A stretch of DNA of 64,000 nucleotides from assembly GCF_000380145.1 (NCBI RefSeq), contig NZ_KB904598.1, positions 129,035 to 193,034 on the forward strand, read 5' to 3'. The number at the start of each line of letters is the position of its first letter. Within the stretch, counting starts at the first letter, position 1. The notes beneath the pieces are model-generated. The model worked only from the letters and a program-made list of their open reading frames with translations. It was not told the origin of the DNA and made no database searches. Both the position numbers and the translations under genes were made by a program. This document shows positions 56,629 through 64,000 of this stretch, piece by piece. This stretch comes from Streptococcus thoraltensis DSM 12221 (GTDB lineage Bacteria > Bacillota > Bacilli > Lactobacillales > Streptococcaceae).

Positions 56629-56691
56629 TGGCTTCAAGCCAGTTTTTCACGTTGTGAAAATCATAACCACCTGTCGTCACGGGCGGTTATG
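56629..56691 (-). other. Three consecutive hairpins after the YtxH gene
   Basis: TGGCTTCAAGCCA (56629-56641), TTTTCAC-GTT-GTGAAAA (56644-56660) and CATAACCACC...GGGCGGTTATG (56662-56691) stand in a row and lead into the terminator. This makes a compact structured 3' end that could be a 3' UTR-derived RNA. Confidence 0.55.
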
Positions 56692-56692
56692 A

Positions 56693-57118
56693 CTAAGCTT
56701 CTTCATCATCAGAGTAGTCAATAACAATATCATCTACTTCTACTGCACTTTTGACATCTTGATTGTTCTTATCTGCCTTTTCATCACCTTCCCAATCAGC
56801 AATCTGATTCATTTTTTGAACGGCTATTTCTTTAACAAGAGCTGCTTTTTCTTTAACCTGTTCAAAAACTTCTTCGGGAGTCAAGTTTCCGTTTTCATAT
56901 TTTGATTTGTAATCATTGAACTTTTCAACAGTCAAATCTTTATAGCTATTAGCTTTTTCTTTGGCGTACTGATTATATTCTTCAGGATTTTCTTTGTAGT
57001 CAGTGATAAAGTCACTAGCTTTAGCTTTGGCTTCTTTTCCTTTAGCTGTACTAAAGAAATACGCCGCCACTACACCAACTGTTGCACCAATGAGTAATGA
57101 TTTTCCTAATTTTGCCAT
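56693..57118 (-). CDS. YtxH-domain protein
   Basis: 141 residues. An N-terminal membrane segment (SLLIGATVGVVAAYFFS, about 6-22) is followed by Lys/Glu-rich helices with coiled-coil character and an acidic tail. This is the YtxH (general stress/gas-vesicle GvpP-like) pattern of unknown function. It is the last gene of hprK-lgt-DUF948-YtxH. Confidence 0.8.
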   Translation of the reverse strand: MAKLGKSLLIGATVGVVAAYFFSTAKGKEAKAKASDFITDYKENPEEYNQYAKEKANSYKDLTVEKFNDYKSKYENGNLTPEEVFEQVKEKAALVKEIAVQKMNQIADWEGDEKADKNNQDVKSAVEVDDIVIDYSDDEEA

Positions 57119-57141
57119 GTTGTTTCCTCCTAAACAAATAC

Positions 57142-57540
57142 TTATTTATTCTTTTTTTTAAATAATTTTGCGCCAACTTTACCAGTAACGTATGATTTAC
57201 CAACTGTACTTAATGCACTGCCGACACCATTAGTTTTCTGACCAATATTACGAGCTTTAACATTCAAATCAGAGACGCTTTCTGACAAATCAGCAATAGC
57301 GACAAAAAGTGGATCAATCGTCGAAACTTTACCATTAACATCTTCAACTAAGACATTGGCTTTGGCTAAAATTTCATTGGTTTGAAAGAGCGTTACATTC
57401 ACATCACTGGTCAGTACCTTGATGGTCTCTTGTGCCTCATCAATTGTTCCTGCAACTTTTTTCAATACCATAATCAAGTAAACCACTAAGGCAACAAAGG
57501 CCAGAGCGATAATAAAAACTGAAATACCTACTAAATTCAT
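57142..57540 (-). CDS. DUF948 membrane protein
   Basis: 132 residues. One N-terminal membrane helix (ISVFIIALAFVALVVYLIMVL) is followed by a long alpha-helical, coiled-coil-like region with hydrophobic repeats and a basic tail. It matches DUF948/YoxC of unknown function. It is commonly encoded with YtxH proteins, as here. Confidence 0.82.
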   Translation of the reverse strand: MNLVGISVFIIALAFVALVVYLIMVLKKVAGTIDEAQETIKVLTSDVNVTLFQTNEILAKANVLVEDVNGKVSTIDPLFVAIADLSESVSDLNVKARNIGQKTNGVGSALSTVGKSYVTGKVGAKLFKKKNK

Positions 57541-57551
57541 ATGTTCTCCTA

Positions 57552-58349
57552 TTATTTGTTTGCATTTTTAAGATTAAGGTAAAAAGGAATATCAGAACGG
57601 CGTCTGCGGTAGATAAAAAGAATTAGTCCAACGATAATCAACAGAGCCGATAACCATTGTGATACTCTCAATCCTGCCAACATAAGACTGTCTGTTCGCA
57701 TGCCTTCGATTACAAAACGACCACAACCATACCATATTAGGTAAAAGAGACTTGGCTCACCCTTTTTCAAAAGTTTCGGTTTGTGTCTCAAACTAATGAT
57801 GATAATAAAGCCAATAAGATTCCAAAGTGATTCATAGAGGAAAGTTGGCGTTCTATACGCACCATCAATATACATCTGATTTCTGATAAATTCTGGAAGG
57901 TAGTCCAAGTGTTGAACTGATTTACCAAAAGCTTCTTGATTGAAGAAATTTCCCCAGCGTCCCAAACTTTGTGCAATCATAACACCCGGTGCGGCAATAT
58001 CCAAGAAGTCCACTGTATCAATAAAATGATGTCTCGTGAAAAAGTAAAGAACCAAGGCTCCAGCTATTAAACCGCCATAAATAGCAATCCCACCATTCCA
58101 AATAGCGAAGACTTCAGATAGATGATCCTTGTAGTATAACCATTCAAAGATAACATAATAAAAACGTGCCCCAAGAATAGCGATAGGAAAGGCGATGAGA
58201 ATAAAATCAAGAACAGAATCCGGATTTATTTTTTTTCGCGGTGCTTCTTTCATAGCCAAATAAACAGCCAAAATTAAGCCTGTAACGATACACAAGGCAT
58301 ACCAGCGAATTTCAAGAGGTCCTAGCTTTAAGGCTGTAGGATCAATCAT
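57552..58349 (-). CDS. lgt: Prolipoprotein diacylglyceryl transferase
   Basis: 265 residues from ATG 58349 ([19 protein letters not shown]); GAGG is 9 nt upstream, and the ATG 58364 form is less like the family. Seven membrane helices are expected. The catalytic signature is [12 protein letters not shown] with the essential Arg, and the H-motif analogue is in [25 protein letters not shown] is also conserved. It attaches diacylglycerol to the lipobox Cys, including that of the DUF4430 lipoprotein here. It overlaps hprK by 8 bp. Confidence 0.95.
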   Translation of the reverse strand: MIDPTALKLGPLEIRWYALCIVTGLILAVYLAMKEAPRKKINPDSVLDFILIAFPIAILGARFYYVIFEWLYYKDHLSEVFAIWNGGIAIYGGLIAGALVLYFFTRHHFIDTVDFLDIAAPGVMIAQSLGRWGNFFNQEAFGKSVQHLDYLPEFIRNQMYIDGAYRTPTFLYESLWNLIGFIIIISLRHKPKLLKKGEPSLFYLIWYGCGRFVIEGMRTDSLMLAGLRVSQWLSALLIIVGLILFIYRRRRSDIPFYLNLKNANK

Positions 58350-59280
58350 TTTCTGCAGCCTCATTTCTAGAAATAAGGTTTGTCAAACGATTTTCAAATG
58401 TTTTCGTTGCATCAAAGCCCATTAACTTTGCGCGGTGGTTCATCGCGGCTGCCTCAATCACAACCGATACATTTCGTCCTGTTTTTACAGGGATACGCAC
58501 ACGGGGAACTTTAACACCTGAAAATTCAATTTCTTCGTTACCGTTTCCGAGGCGATCAAAAACTTTTCCGGGTTCAAAGTTCTCAAGATAAATGGCTAAT
58601 TGAACTTGTGAGGAATCTTTGACAGCACTTGCTCCGTAAAGACTCATGATATCAATGATACCAACACCACGAATTTCCAAGAGATGACGTAAAATTTCTG
58701 CTGGCTCGCCCCAAAGCGTTTCTTCATCCTTGGCATAAACATCAACACGGTCATCAGCAACGAGACGGTGACCACGTTTGACCAACTCTAGTCCGGTCTC
58801 ACTCTTACCAATTCCCGAGTCACCTTGAATCAGAACACCCATGCCATAGATATCCATAAGGACTCCATGTACGCTGGTTCGCTCAGCCAAACAAGAATCA
58901 AGATACCATGAGATTTCACCGGATAATCGACTAGTTGGGATTTCACTGGAGAGAACAGCAACACCATTTTTACTAGCCGCTTGAATAATTTCTTCCTGAA
59001 TTTCCAAACCACGAGAGACAATAATAGCAGGTGTCTGAGATCTGAACATCTCACTCAAAACCTGAAAACGGTTATGTGCCGTCATGGCATTGAGGTAAGA
59101 CCACTCTTTCATTCCTACCAATTGAACACGCTCAGGCGCATAGTAATCAAAATAACCTGTCATTTCAAGACCGGGTCTTAAAATATCTGAAGTCGTTATT
59201 TTTTTAGCTAGCAATGTGTCATCACCATAGATAATATCACACTTAATTTTATCTACCAGCATTTGAACTGTAACAGACAT
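58342..59280 (-). CDS. hprK: HPr kinase/phosphorylase
   Basis: 312 residues. N-terminal domain is followed by the catalytic domain with Walker [10 protein letters not shown] near 153-161, the family signature [16 protein letters not shown] near 203-218, and the [19 protein letters not shown] loop. It phosphorylates HPr on Ser46 in response to glycolytic intermediates. HPr-Ser-P then activates CcpA, so it governs the cre sites at the uronate promoters in this window. It is the first gene of its operon. Confidence 0.96.
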   Translation of the reverse strand: MSVTVQMLVDKIKCDIIYGDDTLLAKKITTSDILRPGLEMTGYFDYYAPERVQLVGMKEWSYLNAMTAHNRFQVLSEMFRSQTPAIIVSRGLEIQEEIIQAASKNGVAVLSSEIPTSRLSGEISWYLDSCLAERTSVHGVLMDIYGMGVLIQGDSGIGKSETGLELVKRGHRLVADDRVDVYAKDEETLWGEPAEILRHLLEIRGVGIIDIMSLYGASAVKDSSQVQLAIYLENFEPGKVFDRLGNGNEEIEFSGVKVPRVRIPVKTGRNVSVVIEAAAMNHRAKLMGFDATKTFENRLTNLISRNEAAEND

Positions 59281-59314
59281 AAGTTCTCCTTAACTAAAAG
59301 CTTTATTTCAGAAC

Positions 59315-59342
59315 ATTATATCATATTTTCAGAAAAAAGTAA
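59315..59342 (-). promoter_or_regulatory. hprK operon promoter
   Basis: -35 TTACTT (59342-59337), 16-nt spacer, -10 TATAAT (59320-59315). Confidence 0.65.
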
Positions 59343-59551
59343 GCGCTCACCAACTTTCAGAAAAAGGGGGGCATTTTCAAAAAAAGAGAGACTAGTTTGC
59401 TAGAAAATGTCACAAACCAATCTAATCTTTCCTTGTCCTCATAAATAGTTTGCTCTTCCAAGTCATAAACTATGGCTTCAAAGCTAGCTAGCGATAATAT
59501 CAAAAGACATAGCTGTTGCTGTAATACTTCTTAAATAGCTCTTTTATAGAC

Positions 59552-59827
59552 TTACCAAAGCCAGTCATCATCGTCAGAACCTACTGATTCAGCATTTTTA
59601 CGACGACGTTTGCTACTACCAAAACGCTGTCTCTCCAAATCTTCTTTATAGGGTAAAAAGATAGCTAATACCACGTAGATAATAATTGGAAACTGTGCAA
59701 ACAGACAGGATACTACAAAAAGTGCTCTCACCAAATTAAGGTCCCAATTGAACTTATCTGATAGACCAGCAAGCACTCCTGCCAGAACCCGTCCACGTTT
59801 CAATCGATAAAATTGATCCTCCATCAT
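59552..59827 (-). CDS. PspC-domain membrane protein
   Basis: 91 residues. The PspC domain begins FYRLKRGRVLAGVLAGLSDKF and includes one membrane segment (VVSCLFAQFPIIIYVVLAIFLPY). A basic then acidic tail ends in DDDDWLW. Family members respond to envelope stress or are regulated by LiaFSR-type systems; that link is inference here. Confidence 0.85.
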   Translation of the reverse strand: MMEDQFYRLKRGRVLAGVLAGLSDKFNWDLNLVRALFVVSCLFAQFPIIIYVVLAIFLPYKEDLERQRFGSSKRRRKNAESVGSDDDDWLW

Positions 59828-59906
59828 ATTCTCCTTCTAACCATAAATCTGATCCCGTATTTTCATAATATAAGTATAAGCCAAAGCAGAAAAAAACAAA
59901 TCAGCC

Positions 59907-60353
59907 TTACGACTGATTTGCAATATTTTCATCACTTAACTTACCTTGGCACCTACCACAACGGTATTTTTTGAGGTCAATTCGTCGTCTGCGAGGATAG
60001 ATTTGTCCACAATTTTGACAATAATAAGTATGTTTGTAGCTGATTTCTTGAAGCTTAGGAGCAAAGCGAATCCCATCAACTTCTTTTAGCAACTGTTTAA
60101 AGTCTCGATCTTGGTGTTTATAACCTTTTCCCTGAAAATAAAGATGATAATGACACAGCTCGTGTCGAACAATCTGACGAAAAATCGCTTCTCCATATAC
60201 TTCCAAGTGTTTAGGATTGAAATCTAAATGGCCATCATTAGGAAAGAATCGTCCACCAGTCGTTCTCAAGCGCTTATTCCAGTAGGCTTGGTGACGAAAG
60301 TCACAACCAAAATCTTCCAGTGAAACTTGTCTAACGAAATCAGTTAGATTCAC
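59907..60353 (-). CDS. SprT-like zinc metalloprotein
   Basis: 148 residues. The zinc protease-like motif HELCH sits in [19 protein letters not shown] near residue 66. A C-terminal zinc ribbon has CQNC and CGRC pairs. It corresponds to the YdcK/SprT family; the substrate is not known. Its start overlaps the 3' end of the tex gene by 14 bp, the usual tex-sprT order in Firmicutes. Confidence 0.87.
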   Translation of the reverse strand: MNLTDFVRQVSLEDFGCDFRHQAYWNKRLRTTGGRFFPNDGHLDFNPKHLEVYGEAIFRQIVRHELCHYHLYFQGKGYKHQDRDFKQLLKEVDGIRFAPKLQEISYKHTYYCQNCGQIYPRRRRIDLKKYRCGRCQGKLSDENIANQS

Positions 60354-62472
60354 GCGGACTTACCAAGGAAAGATTAATTTTATCGCGCTCAAGGTCAAGT
60401 TTTGATACCCAGACAGTCACAATATCACCAACTGAGACGACTTGGCTTGGGTGTTTGACAAAGGTCTTGGACATTTGTGAGATGTGGATAAGACCATCGT
60501 CGTGAAGACCGATGTCCACAAAGGCACCGAAATCCACAACATTACGTACAGTTCCTTCAAGTTTTTGCCCAATCGTCAAATCCTTAATATCAAGAACATC
60601 TTGGCGAAGAACAGGAGCTTCAAAGTCATCACGAAGATCGCGACCTGGTTTGAGAAGGTCTTGAATAATATCTTTCAGCGTTTCTTGACCAAGTTCGAGC
60701 TGCTTAGCTGTTTCAGCAACATTTAGGGCTTGTAATTTTACTTTTGCGGAATCATCCAAATCCTTGATGTCAAGCTGTTTGAAGAGTGTTTTAACAGCCG
60801 CATAACTTTCTGGGTGAACCCCCGTATTATCAAGGACATTCTTAGCGTTTGGAATACGTAGGAAACCTGCCGCTTGCTCAAAAGCTTTAGCACCAAGACG
60901 AGGAACCTTTTTGATCTCCGCACGAGATTTGATAGTACCATTTTCTTCACGGTATTTGACAATGTTTTCAGAAATAGTCTTGTTTAGTCCTGAAACATGA
61001 GCCAAGAGAGCTGGACTTGCTGTATTTACATTGACACCAACTTGGTTAACCACGGTATCCACAACGAAATCAAGATTCTCTGCCAGTTTTTTCTGACTAA
61101 CATCGTGCTGATATTGACCGACACCAATGGATTTTGGATCAATTTTCACCAATTCTGCCAGCGGATCTTGGAGGCGGCGTGCAATGGAAATGGCTGAACG
61201 TTTTTCAACAGTTAAATCAGGAAATTCCTGACGAGCCAATTCTGAGGCTGAATAGACAGATGCGCCGGATTCATTCACAATAACGTAGGAAACTTGTGGA
61301 AACTCCTTAAGAACTTCTGCAACAAAGGCTTCGCTTTCACGGCTAGCTGTCCCATTACCAATAGCAATGATTTCAATAGCATAGGTTCGGATGAGTTCTG
61401 CCAATTCTTTTTTAGCTGTTTCTATCTTCGCTTGACCTGCTGGTGGTACTGGATAGATAACGTGTGTTGTCATCAACTTTCCTGTCTGATCAACAACAGC
61501 TAATTTAGCTCCTGTACGAAAGGCTGGATCAAAACCAAGAACCATTTTACCTTTTAATGGAGATACCAAAAGCAGATTACGAAGGTTTTCTGAAAAGAGA
61601 CCAATGGCTCCATCTTCTGCACTTTCTGTTAATTCTGTCCGAATACGACGTTCCATTGCTGGAATAATTTTTTTCTTACAAGCTTCTTGAACAATCTTGT
61701 GGATATAGTCGTTTTTTTCTTTGAATCGGGCTTCATAGAAACGAAGCATTTTCTCAAGGTTATGCTCAAAAGTAACCTTTAAGACTCCTAATTTTTCTCC
61801 GCGGTTGAGGGCAAGAACACGATACCCTTGAATTTTTTTCACAGCTTCTTCAAAATCATAATAGATTTGGAAAATTTGCTTATCATCCGCTTCTTGATCC
61901 TTGAGCTGAGAAGTTAACTGACTGTTAGCCCAAATTTCATTATAAGTCCAAGACCGCAATTTATTATCATCTGATAAAGCCTCAACCAAGATATCACAAG
62001 CACCTGCTAAGGCCTTTTCGGCTGTTTCAAAGCCATCAGTGGTAAAGCTTTCTGCTTCTTTTTCGAGATGAGGAACATTTTGCAAGATGAGACGGGCTAA
62101 TGGGAACAGACCTGCTTCACGCGCAATTGTCGCTTTGGTACGGCGTTTTTCTTTATAGGGTAAATAAAGTTCTTCAACATCCGCTAATTTTTCAGCTGCT
62201 TGAATAGCCTGACGAAGTTGTTCTGTTAGCTTACCTTGCTCCTCAATCTTTGCAAGGACAGTCTCTTTTCGATCTGAAAGAACCGTCAAAGACTTATCCA
62301 AATCGATAATAGCTTTGATTTGGACTTCGTCTAAATTACCCGTTTTTTCTTTACGATAACGAGCGATAAAAGCAATGGTATTTCCTTCTGCCGTTAAGGC
62401 TAAAACTTGCTCAATTTGTTGACTTTTTAATCCCAATTCCTGGGTGATTTTACTAAGATTTTGATTTTCCAT
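60340..62472 (-). CDS. tex: Tex-family RNA-binding transcription accessory protein
   Basis: 710 residues in the Tex domain order: N-terminal helical region ([21 protein letters not shown]), YqgF/RNase H-like domain ([18 protein letters not shown]), a helix-hairpin-helix segment ([19 protein letters not shown]), and a C-terminal S1 domain ([24 protein letters not shown]). It binds RNA and associates with transcription; its precise role is unsettled. Confidence 0.93.
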   Translation of the reverse strand: MENQNLSKITQELGLKSQQIEQVLALTAEGNTIAFIARYRKEKTGNLDEVQIKAIIDLDKSLTVLSDRKETVLAKIEEQGKLTEQLRQAIQAAEKLADVEELYLPYKEKRRTKATIAREAGLFPLARLILQNVPHLEKEAESFTTDGFETAEKALAGACDILVEALSDDNKLRSWTYNEIWANSQLTSQLKDQEADDKQIFQIYYDFEEAVKKIQGYRVLALNRGEKLGVLKVTFEHNLEKMLRFYEARFKEKNDYIHKIVQEACKKKIIPAMERRIRTELTESAEDGAIGLFSENLRNLLLVSPLKGKMVLGFDPAFRTGAKLAVVDQTGKLMTTHVIYPVPPAGQAKIETAKKELAELIRTYAIEIIAIGNGTASRESEAFVAEVLKEFPQVSYVIVNESGASVYSASELARQEFPDLTVEKRSAISIARRLQDPLAELVKIDPKSIGVGQYQHDVSQKKLAENLDFVVDTVVNQVGVNVNTASPALLAHVSGLNKTISENIVKYREENGTIKSRAEIKKVPRLGAKAFEQAAGFLRIPNAKNVLDNTGVHPESYAAVKTLFKQLDIKDLDDSAKVKLQALNVAETAKQLELGQETLKDIIQDLLKPGRDLRDDFEAPVLRQDVLDIKDLTIGQKLEGTVRNVVDFGAFVDIGLHDDGLIHISQMSKTFVKHPSQVVSVGDIVTVWVSKLDLERDKINLSLVSPRESN

Positions 62473-62517
62473 AACTTAATTATTATAGCTTAAATAGCCG
62501 AATTTCGCTAGGTCAAT

Positions 62518-62570
62518 AAAAAGAGTGACTGTAGTCTTTCTCACAGAAAAAGAAAGCACAATCACTCTTT
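62518..62570 (-). terminator. Terminator for the brnQ transcript
   Basis: AAAAAGAGTGA and TCACTCTTTT arms with an inner CTTTCT/AGAAAG stem and a T-run on the minus strand. Confidence 0.65.
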
Positions 62571-62627
62571 TATACGATTTGAAGATATTATCACACGACT
62601 AGTGTTCATAGCAGCTTATCAAACTTA

Positions 62628-62731
62628 TACTCAATGAAAATCCAAAGCAAACTAGGCGACACAGATAGCAGATAGAACTAAAGTTCATCAAATCACGTCA
62701 ATAAGGTCTGCTTGGGATTTTTGCAGAGTAT
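62628..62731. repeat. BOX-like element, free-standing
   Basis: TACTCAATGAAAATCCAAAG to GGGATTTTTGCAGAGTAT, with the same interior as the insert at 16616-16719 but not inside a RUP-like element. Confidence 0.62.
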
Positions 62732-62805
62732 TAAAAACCATCGTCAACAGACAATGGTTACAGAAAGTTAGTTTTTGATTTTGGATGAGTATCAGAACAT
62801 AAACA

Positions 62806-64000
62806 TTAACTATAAACTGTTAATTTTTCTTTTTCAAACTGTTGCCAGATGACACCTACTGCTAGACCAACTAGAGCTGGTAAAATCCATCCCATACCAA
62901 GTTCAAAAAACGGTAACACTTTTGCTGCAAAGTTGATTAGTCCTTGAACAGGTGCTAACTCATGGATAAGCGCTGGTGTTGCGTTTAATCCATCTACGAT
63001 AGCTGCTAATAAAGTAAACACAATAACGGATTGGTAAACTTTTTGTGACAATGGCAACCAAGCTGACGCAATTCCCAATAAAACTAAGACAATCGCTAAA
63101 GGATAGATAAACATCAAAACCGGGAGTGATAGTTGGATAATTTGTGTCAAACCAACATTTGCAATAATAGCTGGAAGGATTGAAAAGACCATCAAGTAGA
63201 AGTCATAAGGTTTGCTTGGAAAGAGTTCGTTAAAGGTTTCTGAACAAGCAGTTGTCAATCCAATACACGTTTTAAAACAACCTAGGAAAACGATAAGCGC
63301 AAGGATAATGCTTCCAAGGGCGCCAAGATAATGAGCTGTAATTTGTCCAAGTGCAATACCACCATTTTCACTCATATCAAAACCACCAAGACTTGTAGCT
63401 CCTGCATAGCCGAGCAGGGTGTAGATGAGTCCCATAAGCCCCATGGCTATCAAACCTGATTTTGTCATCTCTATTGCAAGTGATTTAGGTTGAGTAATCC
63501 CCTTTTGTTTAAGAGCCGTAATGACGACGATACCAAAGGCTAAACCAGCCAAAACGTCAAGAGTATTATAGCCTTCAATAAAGCCTTTTAAGAATGGGGC
63601 AGACTGATAGGCTTGACCTACTGCTGCAGTTTTAACAGCCCCTAATGGACTGACAATCACAAGAAGAAGAACAATTCCCAGTACCAATAAGAAGGCTGGA
63701 TTGATATATTTTCCAATAATATCAATCAATTTACCAGGTTTTTTCGATAACAGATAGGCTAAACCAAAGAAAATCACCGAATAAACAGCCAGTGCTGGTG
63801 TCTTCATTGTATCACTTAAAAAAGGAGCAAATGCAATTTCAAATGAAGTTGTCGCCAAACGTGGCATCGCAAAAAAAGGACCAATCACTAGATATAATGC
63901 AATTGTGAAAAAGTAGGCAAATGGTTTAGTTACGCGACTTGCCAAATGAAATACCCCCTTTCCTCCTGAGAGCCCAATAGCCATAATACTGAGAAAAGGA
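62806..64000 (-). CDS. brnQ: Branched-chain amino acid transporter BrnQ, 5' part outside window
   Basis: The frame is open to the window edge, giving about 397 visible codons. The family is normally about 440 residues, so roughly 40 N-terminal residues are missing. The ATG at 63984 is internal, since upstream codons continue in frame (PFLSI). It has about eleven hydrophobic segments. LIV:cation symporter signatures include GGKGVFHLASRVTKPF, YNTLDVLAGLAFGIVVI and FKTCIGLTTACSETFNELFP. It imports leucine, isoleucine and valine with Na+ or H+. Confidence 0.92.
   Translation of the reverse strand, partial: PFLSIMAIGLSGGKGVFHLASRVTKPFAYFFTIALYLVIGPFFAMPRLATTSFEIAFAPFLSDTMKTPALAVYSVIFFGLAYLLSKKPGKLIDIIGKYINPAFLLVLGIVLLLVIVSPLGAVKTAAVGQAYQSAPFLKGFIEGYNTLDVLAGLAFGIVVITALKQKGITQPKSLAIEMTKSGLIAMGLMGLIYTLLGYAGATSLGGFDMSENGGIALGQITAHYLGALGSIILALIVFLGCFKTCIGLTTACSETFNELFPSKPYDFYLMVFSILPAIIANVGLTQIIQLSLPVLMFIYPLAIVLVLLGIASAWLPLSQKVYQSVIVFTLLAAIVDGLNATPALIHELAPVQGLINFAAKVLPFFELGMGWILPALVGLAVGVIWQQFEKEKLTVYS

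Larger units (their letters stand above)
62473..62805. other. tex-brnQ intergenic stretch
   Basis: 333 bp holding a terminator (62518-62570), a BOX-like element (62628-62731), a hairpin ACCATCGTC/GACAATGGT (about 62738-62759) and a further BOX-like right end near 62765-62791. No gene is present. Confidence 0.6.

Noticed and set aside
62806..63984. BrnQ as a complete 392-residue protein starting at 63984
   Set aside because: The frame stays open past 63984 to the window edge, and the visible part lacks the usual N-terminal helix of the family.

Overview
The window is a stretch of low-GC Firmicute chromosome that reads as a Streptococcus of the pyogenic type. The evidence is the gene content and order: prfB with its programmed frameshift next to ftsE-ftsX; tpiA, a stand-alone tuf, ftsW, ppc, pepF; two MurM/MurN-type peptidoglycan aminoacyltransferases; hprK-lgt; lysS; and BOX-like and RUP-like small repeats between genes. 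The species cannot be fixed from the sequence alone. No rRNA, tRNA or CRISPR array was seen.

Left edge (1-3.8 kb): a partial SF2 helicase overlapping a 910-residue N6-adenine DNA methyltransferase. This is a YeeA-YeeB-like predicted restriction/defence pair that continues off the window. It is separated from ftsX by two perfect palindromes. From 4 to 10 kb lie ftsX, ftsE, prfB, queG and a metallophosphoesterase. The normally tight prfB-ftsE junction is split by about 800 bp of repeats. From 10 to 16 kb lie a P-type cation ATPase behind a yybP-ykoY (Mn2+) riboswitch and a GH3 glycosidase/HAD pair.

16.9-28 kb is a complete glucuronide/hexuronate catabolic locus. It holds a GPH-type permease, GH2 beta-glucuronidase, KDG kinase and a GntR repressor in one operon, and KDPG aldolase, uronate isomerase, mannonate dehydratase, an SDR (probable fructuronate reductase) and a GH79-type glycosidase in a second. 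Both operons have near-consensus promoters with the same palindromic operator (TCATCTGATGA) between -35 and -10, plus a cre site, so they look repressed by the local GntR protein and by CcpA. A one-mismatch operator also lies in front of the GH3/HAD pair.

28-45 kb is mostly core: an HD phosphohydrolase, a Cof-type HAD, the two cross-bridge aminoacyltransferases, an IS200-type transposase relic, tpiA, tuf, an ECF sigma factor with an overlapping membrane regulator, ftsW, ppc, pepF and a glutathione peroxidase. 44.8-54.7 kb has an ECF-transporter S component paired with a DUF4430 lipoprotein, a MetE-like protein, a GH25 muramidase, a TPP riboswitch with thiT, an amidase, a DUF368 protein, ybaK, yccF, a phosphoglycerate-mutase-like enzyme, a HAD and lysS. 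55-64 kb has small proteins, the hprK-lgt-DUF948-YtxH operon, PspC, SprT, Tex and the 3' part of brnQ.

The items I judge most worth a second look are the helicase/methyltransferase defence pair, the UxuR-type regulon with three glycosidases, the nested BOX-in-RUP-like elements, the ECF sigma/regulator pair, the S-component/DUF4430 pair, and three genes whose -10 box lies so close to the ATG that the mRNA may be leaderless.
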